A stretch of 64,000 nt of DNA from Linanthus parryae (lineage: Eukaryota; Streptophyta; Magnoliopsida; Ericales; Polemoniaceae), in NCBI GenBank assembly GCA_023055425.1, contig JALGPY010000002.1:118370088-118434087 (forward strand), written 5' to 3'. The translations under genes were made by a program, and so were the position numbers. The notes under the pieces are model-generated. The model saw nothing but the letters and a program-made list of their open reading frames with translations. It was not told where the DNA came from and ran no database searches. Shown here in pieces: positions 61,970 through 64,000 of this stretch; the stretch's first letter is position 1; the number at the start of each line of letters is the position of its first letter.

Positions 61970-64000
61970 TGTAGGGTTTTGTAACGGATCACGCAGTGGA
62001 ATAAACAATAACAATGATCCGCACAAGACCCGCCAAGGATCACATAACTAGACGTCATAAAGATAGTAAGGATTACGTATCAAATACCTTGTTTGTCTCT
62101 TTGGATGACTTCATGTGAAATAGCCTCCACATATCTATGGATAGTCCACGCCTCGTATCAAGTCTAGAGTCCTTCGACATCTTGTGCAAGCAATTGATGG
62201 AAGGAGGAAGAAGAAGAATCACGCAAAACAGACCAAAGAGATGGCCGTGCCTCTCTTGGTGGCCGACGGGTATGGGACAACACTAGGGGCTTTCGACCCT
62301 CTAGTGTTGTTCTCTCCTTGAATTGTTCTCTCTATTGTGTGATAACAATTTTGACACTTATGAGAAAAATAAGCTAGGAGTCTCTTTATATAGTCTAACA
62401 ACTTCTTGTTAACCAATATTAGCCCCTCTCCTAATCATGTCCATATATGGATTAGTCCATATTGCAAACTATTCCCTTGCTTGGAACTCTTCCATAGCTG
62501 TAATGTACTCAGCTTCTGTTGTAGAATCATCAAATTTCCCTTGCTTGGAACTCTTCCAGCTCACAGCTCCTCCATTCAGGCAAAACACGTATCCAGACTG
62601 CGATCTGTAGTCATCTTTGTCGGTTTGGAAGCTCGCATCAGTGTAACCGGTTACACTTAGCTCTTTCTTACCTCCAAATATCATGAACGCATCCTTAGTT
62701 CTCAAGTACTTTAGGATGTTCTTGACAGCAATCCAGTGACTCTCACCCGGATTGGATTGATATCTGCTACCATACTCAACGCGTATGATACGTCTGGTCT
62801 AGTACACAACATGGCGTACATGATGGATCTTATGGCCGAAGAATAGGGTATCCTACTCATGTGGTCCTTCGCAATCTCATTGGAGGGACAGTCATTCTTA
62901 GAAAGAGTGACTCCATGCGACATGGGCAAGAATCCCTTCTTGGAATCTTGCATGTTGAACGTCTTCAACACCTTGTCTATATATGTGCTTTGACTTAGGC
63001 CGAGCAGCTTTCTAGATCTGTCCCTATAGATCATTATACCAAGTATATAGGCTGCATCTCCCAAGTCCTTCATTGCGAAACACTTTCCTAGCCAATCTTT
63101 AACAGATTAAAAAGTAGGAATATCTTTTCCAATGATTAGTATGTCATCCACATACAAGACCAGAAACACTACAGAGCTCCCACTAACCTTCTTGTAGACA
63201 CATGGCTCATCTTCATTCTTGATGAAGCCAAACTCTTTGACTGCGTCATCAAAATGTCGATTCCAACTCCTAGAAGCTTAATTTAATCCATAAATGGATC
63301 TTTGCAGCTTACAGACTTTATTGGCATTCTCTGGTCCTCAAAACCCTCCGGTTGTGTCATATACACGTCCTCGAGGAGGTTCCCATAAAGGAACGCTGTT
63401 TTGATATCCATTTTCCAAATCTCATAGTCGTAGTATGCTGCAATAGCAAGTAGGATTCAAATGGATTTAGTTAGTCATGGCGACTGGTGAAAAGGTGTCA
63501 TCATAGTCAATACCATGAATCTGTATATACCCTTTAGACACCAATCGCCCCTTATAGGCAACTACCTTGCCATCCATGTCGGTCTTCTTATTGAAGACCG
63601 ACTTGCACCCTATGGGCTGAGCCCCTTCAGGTGGTTCCACCAAAGTCCATACTTTGTTGGTATACATGGAATCCATTTCGTATCTCATTGCTTCTAGCCA
63701 CTTCTTGGAGTCTGGGCCTTTCATGGCCTCCGCGTAGGTTGCAGGCTCATCATCCATGAGTGGTACGTCATCGGGCTCAGTTAGAAGAAGTCCGTACCTC
63801 TCTGGCTCATGACGCACTCTACATGACCTACGAATTTCCTGTGTTACCTGAACAGGTGTGGTTCCTGCTCATGTTCCATCATCGGTTCAGTGATTTGTGG
63901 TCCTTGAATTTCTTCAAGTTCTACAGTCCTCCCACTTGCTTCTTTAGAGACAAACTCTCTTTCTAGAAACACGCCGGTCCGAACTACAAACACTTTGTTC
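61970..64000 (-). mobile_element. Truncated Copia element (copy E), runs off the window
   Basis: It begins with an LTR piece (61970 to about 62471; TGTAGGG end) that joins directly to pol RNase H sequence at about 62472. The rest of the LTR, the polypurine tract and the end of pol are missing, so a deletion spans the 3' LTR boundary. The element continues past base 64000, where gag and the 5' LTR would lie. It belongs to the same family and has the same orientation as copies A and B. Confidence 0.88.
62472..64000 (-). pseudogene. Copia pol fragment of copy E
   Basis: Minus-strand pieces: RNase H at 62469-62705 (GYTDASFQTDKDD, SWKSSKQ, then DSTTEAEY), the RT C-terminal part at 62711-63073 (MKDLGDAAYILGI, GLSQSTYIDKV), a YVDD region near 63140, and the RT N-terminal part at 63467-63817 (NKVWTLVEPPEG, KGRLVSKG). 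Frameshifts separate these blocks. A 23-bp phrase (TTCCCTTGCTTGGAACTCTT...) occurs at both 62472 and 62536, next to the deletion junction. This copy has GAA at the codon that is TAG in copy B. Confidence 0.88.

Overview
This window is nuclear DNA from a flowering plant, probably a eudicot. It has intron-rich gene structure with GT-AG junctions, AT-rich spacers, Ty1/copia and Ty3/gypsy LTR retrotransposons primed by initiator-Met tRNA, an L1-type LINE, a tRNA-derived SINE, Helitron termini and long microsatellites. Nothing bacterial or viral was seen. Only one host gene looks intact; most of the rest is nested mobile DNA.

Layout. 1-8616: a decayed minus-strand Ty1/copia element (copy A) with a recent 1607-bp internal tandem duplication. 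8617-11640: relics, including a second, unrelated Copia reverse-transcriptase remnant. 11650-24665: a minus-strand LINE split by a 9.1-kb gypsy chromovirus derivative (14763-23906, 5-bp target duplication CATTG) and by a Copia LTR fragment (13931-14287). 24666-26105: AT-rich DNA with a Helitron-like 3' end, a SINE head and a 43-bp tandem repeat. 26106-47156: a large non-autonomous Helitron whose removal restores the 43-bp repeat exactly. It carries shuffled repeat modules, gene fragments, a solo LTR (29229-31185, duplication CTTAT) and a nearly intact Copia element (38456-46941, duplication TCTAT; copy B). 47231-47418: a SINE with target duplications. 49026-56263: a 14-exon minus-strand gene for the MCM-binding protein ETG1/MCMBP, with three E2F-type sites upstream. 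56521-57098: a possible Stowaway-like MITE. 57270-64000: a CT microsatellite, a 460-bp direct repeat, an LTR-like relic, a solo Copia LTR (60419-61821, duplication GGTGC) and a truncated Copia element (61970 to the window end).

How it fits together. One Copia family (LTR about 1.4 kb, TGTAGGG at its left end on the + strand) accounts for five insertions, all in the same orientation. The nesting gives a relative order: the LINE precedes its gypsy insertion, and the Helitron precedes copy B and the solo LTR inside it. ETG1 is a replication-associated host gene; the E2F-like sites next to its start agree with the known E2F control of its Arabidopsis orthologue.

I did not find a clearly new biological system. 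The most unusual structure is the Helitron: a base-exact insertion site, two copies of its 5' terminus, and an array of rearranged modules that contain decayed copies of an acidic ORF it also carries.
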